A stretch of DNA of 64,000 bases from the NCBI GenBank assembly GCA_963693285.1, contig OY848918.1, positions 15,064,263 to 15,128,262 on the forward strand. Direction: 5' to 3'. Made by a program: the position numbers and the translations under genes. Below are positions 1 through 29,560 of this stretch, piece after piece; positions within the stretch are counted from its first letter, which is position 1; the number at the start of each line of letters is the position of its first letter. The notes beneath the pieces are model-generated. The model ran no database searches, was not told the origin of the DNA, and worked only from the letters and a program-made list of their open reading frames with translations. This DNA is from Xestospongia muta (Eukaryota; Porifera; Demospongiae; Haplosclerida; Petrosiidae).

Positions 1-1813
1 ACAAACAACATAATTATAGTATAAATTTACTAACAAAAACATCACCACATCACATGACAGCTGGACTCAAAAATTAGCATTTGGTCAAATGAATTATTAT
101 GAATATCATCTTTTAAGACTAAATTATCAACATCCTCTAATCATACTATATACATGAACATATATAGCACTAATTTCCATCATTTCATATTAGTCTGTAA
201 TCTAACCTTTTCATTTAATTTCTCTCTTGTGTCATAGTATCGTAACGAGTCTCTTGTCAAAACAAAAAATCGACGTTTCCAATTATGAACTCGATGACCT
301 TTCTTAAATAAGTAGCCTTTACGTAATACTCCATTGATAATTTCATCTTTAATATCATCAACGATCTCTGCCACAACACATGTGTCCATTTGTAATGTTG
401 CAAAGCATTTCGTAAGTGTAGCTAAGTAAGTAGGGAAATCTAGTTGGATTTGCTCTGTACATAGAAAACTCTCGTTCCAAGTGAAACTAGCTTTCATTAC
501 AAAACGTCGTAGAATATCATTCATGATGTCAGAATCAAGATTGGTACTCAACCACGAAAGATGTGAGCAGAATATTAACCAAAGTCGGAAAGTGTCATCT
601 GATGAGAGCCATTTTGGATATGCTATATCTGCTTTAAAATACTACAGAGAAAGAGAATGAGAGAGAGAGAATGAGAGAGAGAGAGAGAGATTAAAACTAT
701 TCAACTAAACATATTGATAATTTTAATGTGTAAGAAAACAACATATTTTATATATTATAATACCTCTGAATAATGTTCCCAACATAACTGATGTATTCTA
801 GTCTCGTCAAAACCTTCATCCACTAGTTTTGTAATACTATCACAAACAACAATAGCAAAGTCTTGAAAACTAGAAACTCCTTCATAAAAATTTAATATCT
901 CTACTTGTGGAACTAGGGAGGATTCAGGTAAATGAACTTGTTTCTTTTTTTTATTCTTCTTGAAACTATAAAAATTATAATTATAAAGAAAACAGATAAC
1001 ATAAGATAAAATCAATATTATAATAATAACAAAACGTAATGCATTACATATATCATAATGACACAAGAAAAGTAGTTTCTTTAAATTATAATAATCAACA
1101 GTTACGCAACCAGAACATTAAGCAACAATTACAGTTAAGCTATAATCTAATTTCTATCTCATTGGAACAAAAAAATAACAGTTATTTAAATAGGAACCAT
1201 AAATAATCGTCAACAGTCTATAACGTTATATTATACTGAATTAATGCGTGTATAATCCTTACAACTTACTAATAGTAAGAATTGATATTATAGTACTGAC
1301 TTTATAATCAGTTAATTCAGTTAGTTACCATTAATATCATTATAATGCTTAGTCAGCAAGTAAACATATACGTGTATTGTTTTCATTAACAGACACAAAT
1401 ATTAGACCCTACATAACTCTAAGTTCATTTGATAACACAGTTACTTTACATACAACACATATATTGTCAACAAAACGCATAGAGACATACAATAAACACT
1501 ACTTATCACATATATACAAGGAAAACTAACATTTGTATGTAATTCAATATGTCTTCACAAAACTGTTCAATACGATGAGTACCACTTGGTAATTTGACTC
1601 CACGAGGAGCTAGGACCATTGCTGCGTGAAGTACACAATGTTTGGTGAGCTCTGTAATATCATAAGGTCCATTTGACTGACTGTCATCTGAAATAAGAGA
1701 GAATATATAATATACTTATCTACAATGTTAATTAGCCTCATCGTTAACACATACTAACAGGTATCTACATAAAAGTGGTAAGTGACGACACATTACAAAC
1801 CTGAAAACGACAT
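1..1813 (-). CDS. SWAP70/DEF6-like PH-domain protein (5' part)
   Basis: Four exons read in phase: about 1801-1813 (start MSFS), 1531-1687, 764-965 and 207-641. The gene continues beyond the left edge. SWAP70 and DEF6 bind phosphoinositides through a PH domain and act on Rac-type GTPases and actin. Family landmarks seen in order are an N-terminal helical/EF-like region, a CWEHY segment (CWTL in vertebrates), DTFRLWLIF (DAFRLW in DEF6), and then the start of the PH domain, GVLRKGYLFKKGHRVHNWKRR. Human SWAP70 has VLKQGYMMKKGHRRKNW at this place. The rest of the PH domain and the coiled coil are outside the window. Bases 1-206 are intron. The first exon is only 13 nt, so the start is less certain than the rest. 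The gene is divergent from the spectrin gene at 2061. Confidence 0.8.
650..692 (-). repeat. (CT)n microsatellite acting as polypyrimidine tract
   Basis: GA-rich on the plus strand, therefore CT-rich on the coding strand of the SWAP70-like gene. It ends a few bases before the AG acceptor at 642-643 that opens the 207-641 exon. Confidence 0.85.
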
Positions 1814-2060
1814 CTTGAACACAGCTACACGCAGCTCTCTTAGAACAACCTCGCACACCCCCACCTAGAAAGATGCCTTGGAATTTAATAAACAATTCAT
1901 AGGGGCTGACCTGGCGGGTACTGGGTAACGCCCATATTTTTTCTTGGGCGCGGTTCAAAATTTGGACTGCTCTTTTTGTGTGCAGTGTTTGCAACTATTG
2001 AAGACTAGTAATTTAGTATTTGATTCTTAGCAAGCATACTCCATAACCTGTGACAGCAGG
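1814..2060. promoter_or_regulatory. Putative shared promoter of divergent genes
   Basis: About 250 bp separate the start codon of the SWAP70-like gene (-) from that of beta-heavy spectrin (+). The interval must hold both 5' UTRs and both promoters. It is somewhat less AT-rich than the introns around it. No TATA box in a convincing position was seen. Function is inferred from position only. Confidence 0.45.
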
Positions 2061-20574
<18,514 letters not shown>

Positions 20575-20763
20575 TAGTAACCCGATCACTTAAAGAAATA
20601 CTAAAATAGTTATTTGGTACATGTATATTTTATCCAACATATATAACTATAGGCTTAGTTGACTATATACATTTAACTTTTACATTATATTCTTGTACTA
20701 CCTTTATCTTTTATGCTAAAAAATATGCCAAAAATTGTTATTGCACATATCAAAGCACTTTTT
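20575..20763. other. Convergent 3' ends of spectrin and kinase-GTPase genes
   Basis: Only 189 bp separate the two stop codons, so both 3' UTRs and polyadenylation sites must lie or overlap here. No canonical AATAAA is visible on the plus strand. Confidence 0.6.
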
Positions 20764-23700
20764 TCATTTGATTGGAATAGACACTGCTAGTAAAATAAAA
20801 GGAATCAATAATATTTTCTTGATTATAAAAATTAATGTTGAAATAATATAAAAACTACTGAATAACACACACTTGTTTCTTATTCGTTCGTTTCTGTAAC
20901 TTATAGTTTGCACGTGCTGCATATAGACTGCTTGTTCAAATACATTGTAAACTCCTTCGTTTAGTTTTGCTGAGCAGTCGACAAATGCATATGCTCCTAG
21001 CTTTTGAGCAAGAGCCTGACCTTCTACTGCGGTGATTTTTCTTGAAATATCAGGATCATTACGGAGATCAGTCTTCATTGCAACTAACACAAACGGTACA
21101 GATGGACAATGAAAATCCATTTCTAGTATCCATTTTTCAGCAACATTACAAAATGAATCTTTGCTATCACATGAAAAACAAATGAGAATTACATCAGTAT
21201 CGGGATATGATAATGGCCTTAGTCGATCATAATCTTCCTGGCCAGCAGTATCCCAAAGAGCTAGTTCACAAGGTGGCAATGATTTTGAAAACCTGAAGTC
21301 TGCTACATAATTCTCAAAAACTGTTGGGATATATGCTTCAGGAAAAACTTCCTTCACAAATCGTATAAGCAAACACGTTTTCCCACATGCTCCATCACCT
21401 ACAACTACAACCTTCATTCTTGAAAAACGAGATGATCTCAATTTTGCTTTCCTCAACTGTTTCAGTTTTTTCGTATGTTCTATTCGTGTATCCAATTTTA
21501 AAGAAACTGATTTTAAAATCTCAGATACCTAAACAGAAGTATTTAAAATGTTATCTGTAATATTAAGACACTTACTAATGGAGGCAGATTTAATGTATTT
21601 TCCTGAGACTGGGTTGTCTCTGTCTGAGGATTTTCAACAACTGTCTTGTTTACATCTGGATCTGCTGTGCATGTTAAATCTTTATTCGTTTCTGTTTTGA
21701 GTTCATGTTCCACAACCAATAAAGACTACATACATTTATTGTATAGTTTGTGCTGATAATAATGTTTGTACCTTTTCATCATCAGTGCTAGCATTGGCCT
21801 CAGTATTGGTATGAGACTCATCCAAATCTTTATCTTCTTGGTCATGCTACAATACACATACATGCTTTGTAAGATTGCTACAATTTAAGTGTTATGTATG
21901 ATTTACTGTAAATTTCACTCCCATTTCTTCAAGTTTCTTAGCAAACTCCTCTTGAAGTTGTTGCTTTTCTTCTTCTTTTACTTTCACAATTCTGTCCTTA
22001 GCTTGACACATTCTTTCCAGACCTTCAACCTCTAACTAAAAACCAATATCATTACATTGAGGTTTTAAAAATTACTTCTTTTATTCTACATTTTTCTTGT
22101 TCCTTTTCAAGGTCTTGTTCTTTTTTCTATGAAAAATAAGATGCTATTATAAATAAAGAAGAAGAAAAGACCAAAGAACCGCATCAATATAAATTCACAA
22201 TGTGTTGTTGTGATTACTTTGCTATCAGAGTAAACTGTTGAGTACCTTGAGGGTCAGCTTTAGTGTTTCTAGCTCAGCTTGTCTTTCCAGTATGAGCTTG
22301 GCTTGTTGCAAATTTTCTCTTTCCTTCAGTTCAGCTACTTTATCCTTTGTTGAGCAAAGAACCTCAAGGTTAGATTTTATATCCTATCAAACATTTAACA
22401 GTCAGCTTTTGTTAATATATTAATGATGTCTTTACTTCTAAATTCTTCAAACTTGATTTCATTATCAGTAATTCATTATCTTTTGCCTGCAAAGAATGCA
22501 TACAGTCAGTAAAGGACAACACCAATAAAGTAATAAATACACTAGGTTTAATGATGCAATTTAGCATTACAAATCTTTACCTACAATTATTATTTTAATG
22601 TACCTCAAGTGTTTGTTGGATAATTAATAACTGATGCTTGTATTCAGTTTCTTTAGCTTCAAGTAGTTTGTCCTTTGTCTGACAGAGATTTTGAAGTTCA
22701 GACACGTTTTTCTATAAAAACAAAACATAAAACAACATGTAAGGTATGTAGAATTATACCTTGAATTCTTGATCAGAATGATCTTGTATCCTTACAGTTT
22801 GGTCTCCTTCTTTCAAAAGTTGTGTACCACTTTCTTCAAAAGGTTGTTGAATTAAGTCAAACCTAAACAAATGTGTATAAGGATTTGGAAATTGATCTTC
22901 TAGATTCTTTAAAGTCTGACTAAGATGTTGTGCAGTTGGCCTTTTATCAGGATCATTGTCAAGACATTCAACAAGGAGTTGTTTGAACTGAGAAAACTGC
23001 AAATCAAGCTTATCAATATAATGACCACGACGTTCAACTTCAGAGCGAGCAATGATAACCTTAGTGTCTGGATTCATAAAAGTAGACCCAGTTGGCAATG
23101 GGAATTCCTGAACCATGGTGTACAAAAGTAAGTGGCCAAATGAAAATATATCAAGTTTTTCATTATATTTTGGTTGAGGATCAAAGGCCTCAGGAGGTAA
23201 GTATACTAAGGTACCTGGGACACATGTCATGGTCTTAGCGAGTTGATCTGGTGAGATGTCAACAATTCGAGAGTTGCCAAAGTCAGCTATCTTAGCTACC
23301 ATTGCTGAAGTGAGTAACACATTGCGAGCAGTTAAATCTCTGTGGATAATTGTTGGAGAGTGACTATGAAGATACGTAAGACCAAGAGATACATCATGTA
23401 AGATGGATCTCTTTATAGGAATTGGTATACTTGAGTACTTCTCAAGTATAGTATCTAGGTTAGTTGGAAGATATTCCATCACAAGAATAGGTAGCTGTGA
23501 TTGTGAGCGAAAACAAATACCCAAAAACTGGACAATGTGGGGATGACGTAGTTGGCTCATCAATTGACACTCTTTTACAAACCTTTCAGTGATGACTTCA
23601 ACTCCTTTATTTGCTGTGTCGATTAGTTCCTTATGAAGAGTTTTCCCAGCACATGTTAATCCTCCGACATCTATCTCTTCAACACTACCATAAGAACCAA

Positions 23701-23776
23701 CACCTAACATTTTGGTGTGATCTGGTAGCTGAAAGTTTCTTAGAACAAACGTACTTAGTTCCGGTGATTCTTCCAT
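20764..23776 (-). CDS. TKL kinase-coiled coil-Rho GTPase-membrane anchor fusion
   Basis: Nine exons (22760-23776, 22604-22711, 22436-22486, 22246-22383, 22076-22126, 21907-22035, 21772-21846, 21576-21725, 20764-21528), all introns phase 0, 827 residues. Residues 1-320 are a protein kinase: glycine loop GVGSYGSV (25-32), Lys45, Glu69, HRDLTARN (Asp147), DFG (Asp165), PPEAF; all catalytic residues are present and the HRDLxARN loop points to the TKL/TK branch. Residues 340-570 are charged, partly coiled coil, with a triplicated LxxLCxTKDK motif. Residues 611-780 are a Rho-type GTPase: [27 protein letters not shown]. The end (about 790-827) is strongly hydrophobic with no CAAX box, so a membrane anchor is likely. 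The chain suggests a kinase and a GTPase switch on one membrane, but substrate and partners are unknown. An internal Met just before the P-loop could allow a GTPase-only product. Confidence 0.85.
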
Positions 23777-24309
23777 CTTGTTAGGGGTCTTAGGGCGAGG
23801 GAGTATCAGTTTATAGATTGTACAAACTACGTGTGGGGGAGTGGAAACAGATCAGGTGATCCAACAGATCGATAGAACTGAATGAACATTCCAAAGAAAT
23901 CAATTTTTATTACCTGACAGTGTAAACTGGAAACATTCTTACCTGTATTATTTTACTGTCTGAAGACATTAAGATGATTTTATTTATCAATAGATTGACT
24001 ATATATTCTCTTTGTGTTCAATTATTAAAAGTTGTTAATATTACAGACATTCACTTTTAAAGTATATATATTATACTTATTTTACTATGAAAATAGCAAT
24101 AAAAATACTTTTGCAGCTCTTTATTCTTATAGTAATGTTACTACTAAAAGATTTAGGATAAATTATTTAGAACAAATAAGAATATATTGGTTTAGACTGT
24201 TTTTCCTTAATAAAGTCGTGCTATTCTTATAGAAAACACTAAAACAATGTAAGATAGAGATTTTCGATTATAGCCATCTTAAGAAGTGCATTGCATTGTT
24301 TTGTACGAT
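23777..24309. other. Upstream region of kinase-GTPase gene, no gene seen
   Basis: The first 100 bases include the likely 5' UTR and promoter of the minus-strand kinase gene. The rest is AT-rich with no supported coding sequence. Confidence 0.5.
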
Positions 24310-25545
24310 GGTTAACTAGGGATGCTCTTGGTAACCCCATATACAAGCACTGTAGTCTAATATTGGAGTTACTAATGATTTATATAACAATGTATATGTC
24401 TTATAAAGAAAGCCACCAAATTCTTTAGAATGTGCACAAACTCCTGCCAGAGTTTTCCTGGTTGATCTTGCGGTATGTTCTAAAGTTTGTTTACAGTCCA
24501 AGTATTCATTAAACATATTCCTAAGTATTTATATTCATTACAATAGTCTATGATGGTACCATTACATGAAAAGGGAAAAGATGATCTCGTTCTTCTAGTT
24601 GGTCTAATATGCAGTACTTTAGCTTTATTGATGTACATAGCTAAACGATTCTTGTCACACCAAGTAGCTACTCTACCAAATAAGCTGTTGTAAATCATTT
24701 TCATTATTGGCAAACAGTGCAATATCATCAACATACAGGAGGATACACATAATTATGTCCTCTTCTATATATACTCCCAAATTTAAATTCTTAAACATAG
24801 GGAACCAGGTCATTAATATATAAATTAAAAAGTGCTGGTGACAGGAAGCAACCCTGTTTGACACCCCTATTTACTGTAAACCACTCAGTGACAGTACCAT
24901 TTATTTCTAAACAATAATTAACTCTAGAATATAATGCTTCAAGATTTTCTAACAAATTACCATTAATTCCATAACATAACAACTTATACTAAAGTAAATT
25001 CCTATCTACACTATCAAATGCCTTCTTTAAATCAATAAAACATATAAATGTATCTTTATTGTAAGTTTTCTATTTTGTGTCATTTTGTGACAATTATGAC
25101 CACTTCTAAATCCTAGTTGTTCTTTTACGAGTATTTCATTATCTTCTAGCCAGAAAATTAATAATTTGTTTAATATACTTGTATATGCTTTAAGTAAATT
25201 ACATTGGAGGGCAATTCCCCTATAATTTAGAGAGTCAGTAACGTTGCCTGATTTTGGGACTGGTAATATAATTGCTTTATGCCATAAATTAGGAAAACAA
25301 CTATTTTGGAAACATGTTCTAAAAGGCTGGATAATAAAAGGAATAAGATTAGGATGTTTAAAATGATCTAGGATTGTGCTTTTGTGATTCTAAAAATTCT
25401 TGTCTTTGAGTTGAAAGAAACAGTCTTTTTTACATCTAACTAATTTGTCAAAGTCTTGTTAGAGAGTCAAATAAGATTGCTTAATGCTTACTACTGATTT
25501 GTTCTTTAACCATGCTTTAAGAGCTATTCTACCTCCTGTCTCTTC
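24310..25545 (-). mobile_element. Decayed LINE (non-LTR retrotransposon) reverse transcriptase
   Basis: Pieces of one reverse transcriptase read in order on the minus strand. They are a linker region (25380-25540), NLWHKAIILPVPKSG and GFRSG (25100-25330), FIDLKKAFDSVDRNLL (about 24995-25050), GVKQGCFLSPALFNLYINDL (24820-24880), the catalytic YVDDIALFAN (24709-24738), a thumb region with NKAKVLHI, and an end with ILDYSACIWGYQ. This order is that of LINE ORF2 proteins. Several frameshifts and stop codons break the frame (for example between the GVKQG and YVDD blocks), so the copy is dead. No endonuclease domain, poly-A tail or target duplication was recognised. The clade cannot be assigned by eye. 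Confidence 0.85.
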
Positions 25546-26059
25546 CTTGGATCATAATTCCATTCTCTTTCTCTTCCCAATAAATTTGCTACCCACATCA
25601 TGATCAACCCCTTTCCCTCCAAATAAATATCATTCCTATCATAATGAAACTCTTGCTTACCTTATTAGATATTTCAAATCCAAAATTTTTCTCACTCTGC
25701 CAACTTTCCCATCATTCTGGTCTTTCTGGTCTACTGCCAAACACATTCGCTCTAAACGTTTGTCTGTAGAATGTAGTAAGTGATAGTATCAATTAAACTA
25801 TTTATTTATATTATTAGAATGTTTAAAGATGAAAACAAATCTTTTGACTCTTTAAAAAAATAAAAAAATAATATAGTTGTTATAAATATATTTGTGGCCT
25901 CTATAATCTTGATACTATTGTTTACTCAAGTATCATGAAAATTAGTATCTAACTTAGCTTGAATAATTTATCCATTAGTTTTTACAGACAATAGTAATAC
26001 ATCTATGTATATTGACTAAAAAATTGAAGTTAGTTCCTTTATCTTGCATTAAAGGATTT
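25546..26059. other. AT-rich gap, nothing recognised
   Basis: Between the LINE and SRCR remnants. No open frame or repeat structure was supported. Confidence 0.4.
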
Positions 26060-26815
26060 TGCTTTATTTTCATCTAGATGACATTGCTAGAAATGGTGCC
26101 ATTATCTTATATCGTAATGAGTATACCTTATCATCTATTACTATGGTATTGTGAGGGTCTATTACAATAATGGATGGGATAATATCTGTTATGAATCCTA
26201 CTACAGCTCTACTGAAGCTAAAGTCATCTGTCATTGATTGGATATACTGGAGCATGAAGTTACTTTAGAGCTGGATTAGTGAGGTTAGATATATCTAGGC
26301 TTAACAATAGTTAGTTCAATTTTTCTGTCTAGTTATATGGCACTGATAGTCTTTCTATGACAACAGATGACCTCAACTGTGGAATACTGACGACAATGGA
26401 TGACCTCAACTGTGGAATACTGACTATCTCTTTCTCTACTGTCATTGATAGAGGATGTAATAATACTAACTCTTATGATGCTACTGTTTGCTAAGTGTAT
26501 AAATATTTCCTCAATATTTATCATTTTTGCAACAGATACCACTAGGATCTGGAACAGTAATCCTTTCCCTGGTTTGATACGGCTTCAATGAGGCAGTCAT
26601 TCTAATCAAGGACACGTTGAAGTCTACTGTAATGGACAGTGAGAAACAATATGTGATAATGTATTTAGTTCTACTGATGCTCAAACTATTTGCAAACGAT
26701 TGCGAATTAACAGTTACGATAATTATGATCACCTCAAAAATTATTATTAATGAGTATAAAATTATTAGTGGCAAAGTAAATATTTCAATATTTGTTTCAT
26801 TTCAGATCTAGTAAT
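26060..26815 (+). pseudogene. Remnant of an SRCR-domain gene
   Basis: Two stretches resemble scavenger-receptor cysteine-rich domains, which in sponges occur in many large cell-surface receptors. The first (about 26148-26255) reads VRVYYNNGWDNICYESYYSS then TEAKVICH, a stop, and LGYTGA. The second (about 26608-26745) reads GHVEVYCNGQ, a stop where the usual Trp is expected, and then ETICDNVFSSTDAQTICKRL. Stops in conserved positions and frame changes between pieces show decay. A 29-bp direct duplication (ATGGATGACCTCAACTGTGG...) lies between them at about 26363-26425. Confidence 0.7.
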
Positions 26816-26824
26816 TCCAGTCAA

Positions 26825-27673
26825 TTAACTTGAGGTACAGACATGTCTAGTTCTTTCTTGGTCACATGTTATGGTAATAGTAATTCCTGCCCATTGACTC
26901 CAGTGACTAGCTGTTCTCTCTCTTTGTTTTTGTTGTTTTCTGACTGTAGGGTTATTAATAAAATCGGAGAGATATGGTGAATCTTGCATCAATTTCTATA
27001 AAAAGAAAACTATTATTTTAAAATAACAATCGGATAAACCAGTACATGTACACATACACTCTACATGTACTTCACTATAAATTATACATTAGCAGTTACA
27101 ATAGGAGTTATATTAATAACTATTGATTACCTCAGTGTCTTTTAGTTCCACTTTCTCTAAAGATACTTTCCTACAGGCAGCTGAAAACAAAGCATAAACA
27201 TCATCTACCTTCTAATCCACACACTTAAATAGAAGTCTATAATATAAATGATAAATATTGTACATACTAGTCACAAAATCACAATGGATGTCATTTGTTT
27301 GTTGGAAAATCAAAATCAAATGACCATATGCCATTTAATTACTAATAATGATTTGGTGTTTTGCGAAAAGTTGTCTTATATGCATACCTATGTATGTCTG
27401 ATAACACTATTAATACAAGGTTTATTAAATTTTAGGGTATCTAATTACAATAATTTTGGTAATTTACATAAACTAGATAAAGTTGCTGGCTTGAAAGCAA
27501 GACCACATACTGCATATAATTACTTATTAACAGAATCAATTTAAATACTCTCCATTGAGATGATTGCTCATGAAAATGTTGACCATAATTATACCAATGA
27601 TCACAAACATTTTAGACAATTACCTTAACACTGTTGTGGAGCTGCTCCTTTTGGTAATGTTGTACTCAGACAT
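26825..27673 (-). CDS. Small candidate protein of unknown function
   Basis: Three exons join in phase: 27624-27673 (start MSEYNITKRSSS), 27131-27170 and 26825-26995, giving a protein of about 86 residues. Splice sites are good (AAG/GTAATT, GAG/GTAATC, acceptors TGTAG and TATAG). The middle contains KVSLEKVELKDTEKLMQDSP, and the C-terminal half is basic with KQQKQRER and HWSQW. No signal peptide or membrane segment is seen and the family is not recognised. The gene ends about 10 bp from the SRCR remnant on the opposite strand. The last exon could instead be shorter. Confidence 0.4.
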
Positions 27674-27996
27674 CTCATTGAGCTAGTCCAAATGAATAAA
27701 AGAACAGGTCACACATAACTTAATGTACTGTAAATTCTAAAGTGATTGATATACACTTTCATACTTGTGATATCGTTGATATCTTTTGCTTGCGGTTGCA
27801 AGTGTAATAATAGAACTCTAAACAAAACTAATTCTCTTCTACTTTAACCTAAACAAAAAATGAAACCAAAAAAAACCAGTTAAGTAACACCAAGGAAATA
27901 ACACCAATTACATTTACAATGATAAAGGTGATAATAATATAACAACTAAAGTGTAAATTTATGCTAAAATACCACAATACAGAATCTCTCTAATTA

Positions 27997-28125
27997 TCAA
28001 TCCTCAAATATAGGAGATTGCTGAATTTTGTGATAATGACCAGACCAGAAGTCAGACTTCACAGTCTCATATCCAGCCCTACAAACAATAGGAAACATTG
28101 TAAGTCTGGGTATGATACTGTACAT
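27997..28125 (-). CDS. Short ORF, 42 residues, possible small protein
   Basis: A single open frame beginning MYSIIPRLTMFPIV and ending HYHKIQQSPIFED. Its composition (aromatic, basic start, acidic end) looks protein-like, and the N-terminus could be a short hydrophobic or mitochondrial-type segment. A good splice acceptor (TTTGTAG) lies inside it at 28084-28085, so it may instead be the last exon of a longer gene. The family is not recognised. Confidence 0.25.
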   Translation of the reverse strand: MYSIIPRLTMFPIVCRAGYETVKSDFWSGHYHKIQQSPIFED

Positions 28126-29233
28126 AGCTCAACCTAGACCAATTTTATGTTGGATATGATACATGTAATATACCCAGCCTTATATCAAAAAAATGCCTAC
28201 AGCATTATGTAAGTAATTACATAGCTATCTCAATACTTCTTTGAGTTATATACTTACTAAATGGTTAACTCTGAGCCAGCTAAGTGCTCTACATCATGCA
28301 GCCATGGTTTATGTTTGGTGCAGCAAGTCACGTCCTAGCCACGTGGTGTAGCAAGGTGTGGCTAATGCTTCTGTTGACACGCCCACAATAAAATGGCTTC
28401 TAAGAGAGAGATTTTTGTCATATTCCCTTAATTTATTACATAAAATGTAAGTGAGAATTATTTTTTTATTAACACCATTAACATGACAAAACTATTTGTA
28501 CAGATTAAAGCACAGTATATTATCTATAGTACCAGTATCAGCTTATAATGGAGGTATGTGATGTCTGACATTTTTGTCCTTGATCCTATGACTTTATTGG
28601 AACTACTGTTCAACAATAATTATTATTAAGTGGACATCCTCTCATTATACTTTTAGATGATATATAATATAGGATAAAGAAAGTCAACTTCATAGACTTA
28701 ATATGTGGTGATCTTGGTCATTGACTACTGCACATTCTATGAAGATAACTGTAAAATATAGACATTAGAAATGTCTACATCAATGATACTGATTTATAAC
28801 TTTTAATATTATTTATGTTAAAATTAATCAGTATTTTGTTGTATTGATGTGATTTTATATATTTACTGTTTCAACTAATGTTATGCATAAATTAATGTTT
28901 ATATTGTTTATTGGGAAGGATACTTAATAAACCATATGGTTGCCGGAATAATTCCTCAATTGGTCCAAATGCTAGGCAGTAACTCCACCCATTGTAGCAA
29001 GATGATGACATGCTGCAATACAAAGGCAGGGCTTCATATATGTGTGATTAATAAACTTACATTCAGAAAGACAATGTTCATTGTATACTAGAAAATATAA
29101 AGTAAATTATATTGTTATTACTATCATGGCGCGATCACGATGATCAAATGAGCATGCGCAGTTCGACTAGCAGCTCTAGTACCGCCAATTTTTACTAGAT
29201 AATAATAAACTTAGACGCCCTTACTTCATTTTA
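28126..29233. other. Intergenic DNA before the repeat block
   Basis: AT-rich, with a CACGTG-type palindrome in GCCACGTGGTG near 28340 and a locally GC-richer patch at 29125-29180 (GGCGCGATC, GCATGCGCAG). No gene supported. Confidence 0.4.
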
Positions 29234-29560
29234 GCCATCTCTCAGTCAGGAAATTACTTCTGCAGGGCTGTTAGCAAGACGAGAACAAAGACCTGGAGTC
29301 GTGAGACGAGAAGAAAGACCTGGAGTCATGATGTCGAGTGATGCCATCTCTCTGTCAGGACATTACTTCTGCAGGGCTGTTAGCAAGACAAGAACAAAGA
29401 CCTGTAGTCGTGAGACGAGAAGAAAGACCTGGAGTCATGTTGTCGAGTGATCCCATCTCTCTGTCAGGACGTTACTTCTGCAGGGCTGTTAGCAAGACAA
29501 GAAGAAAGACCTGGAGTCGTGAGACGAGTAGAAAGACCTGGAGTCATGTTGTCGAGTGGT
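29234..29560 (+). repeat. 109-bp tandem repeat, three copies
   Basis: Copies begin at about 29234, 29343 and 29452, each starting CCATCTCTCNGTCAGG and containing two near-identical AGACCTGGAGTC segments. The array is open on the plus strand only because the period and sequence allow it, and the encoded peptide resembles nothing known. Confidence 0.9.

Noticed and set aside
1728..1994. 88-residue minus-strand open frame at the SWAP70-like promoter
   Set aside because: Its frame cannot be spliced to the next exon without a stop (AG+ATGA gives TGA). The MSFS start in the neighbouring frame fits all downstream phases.
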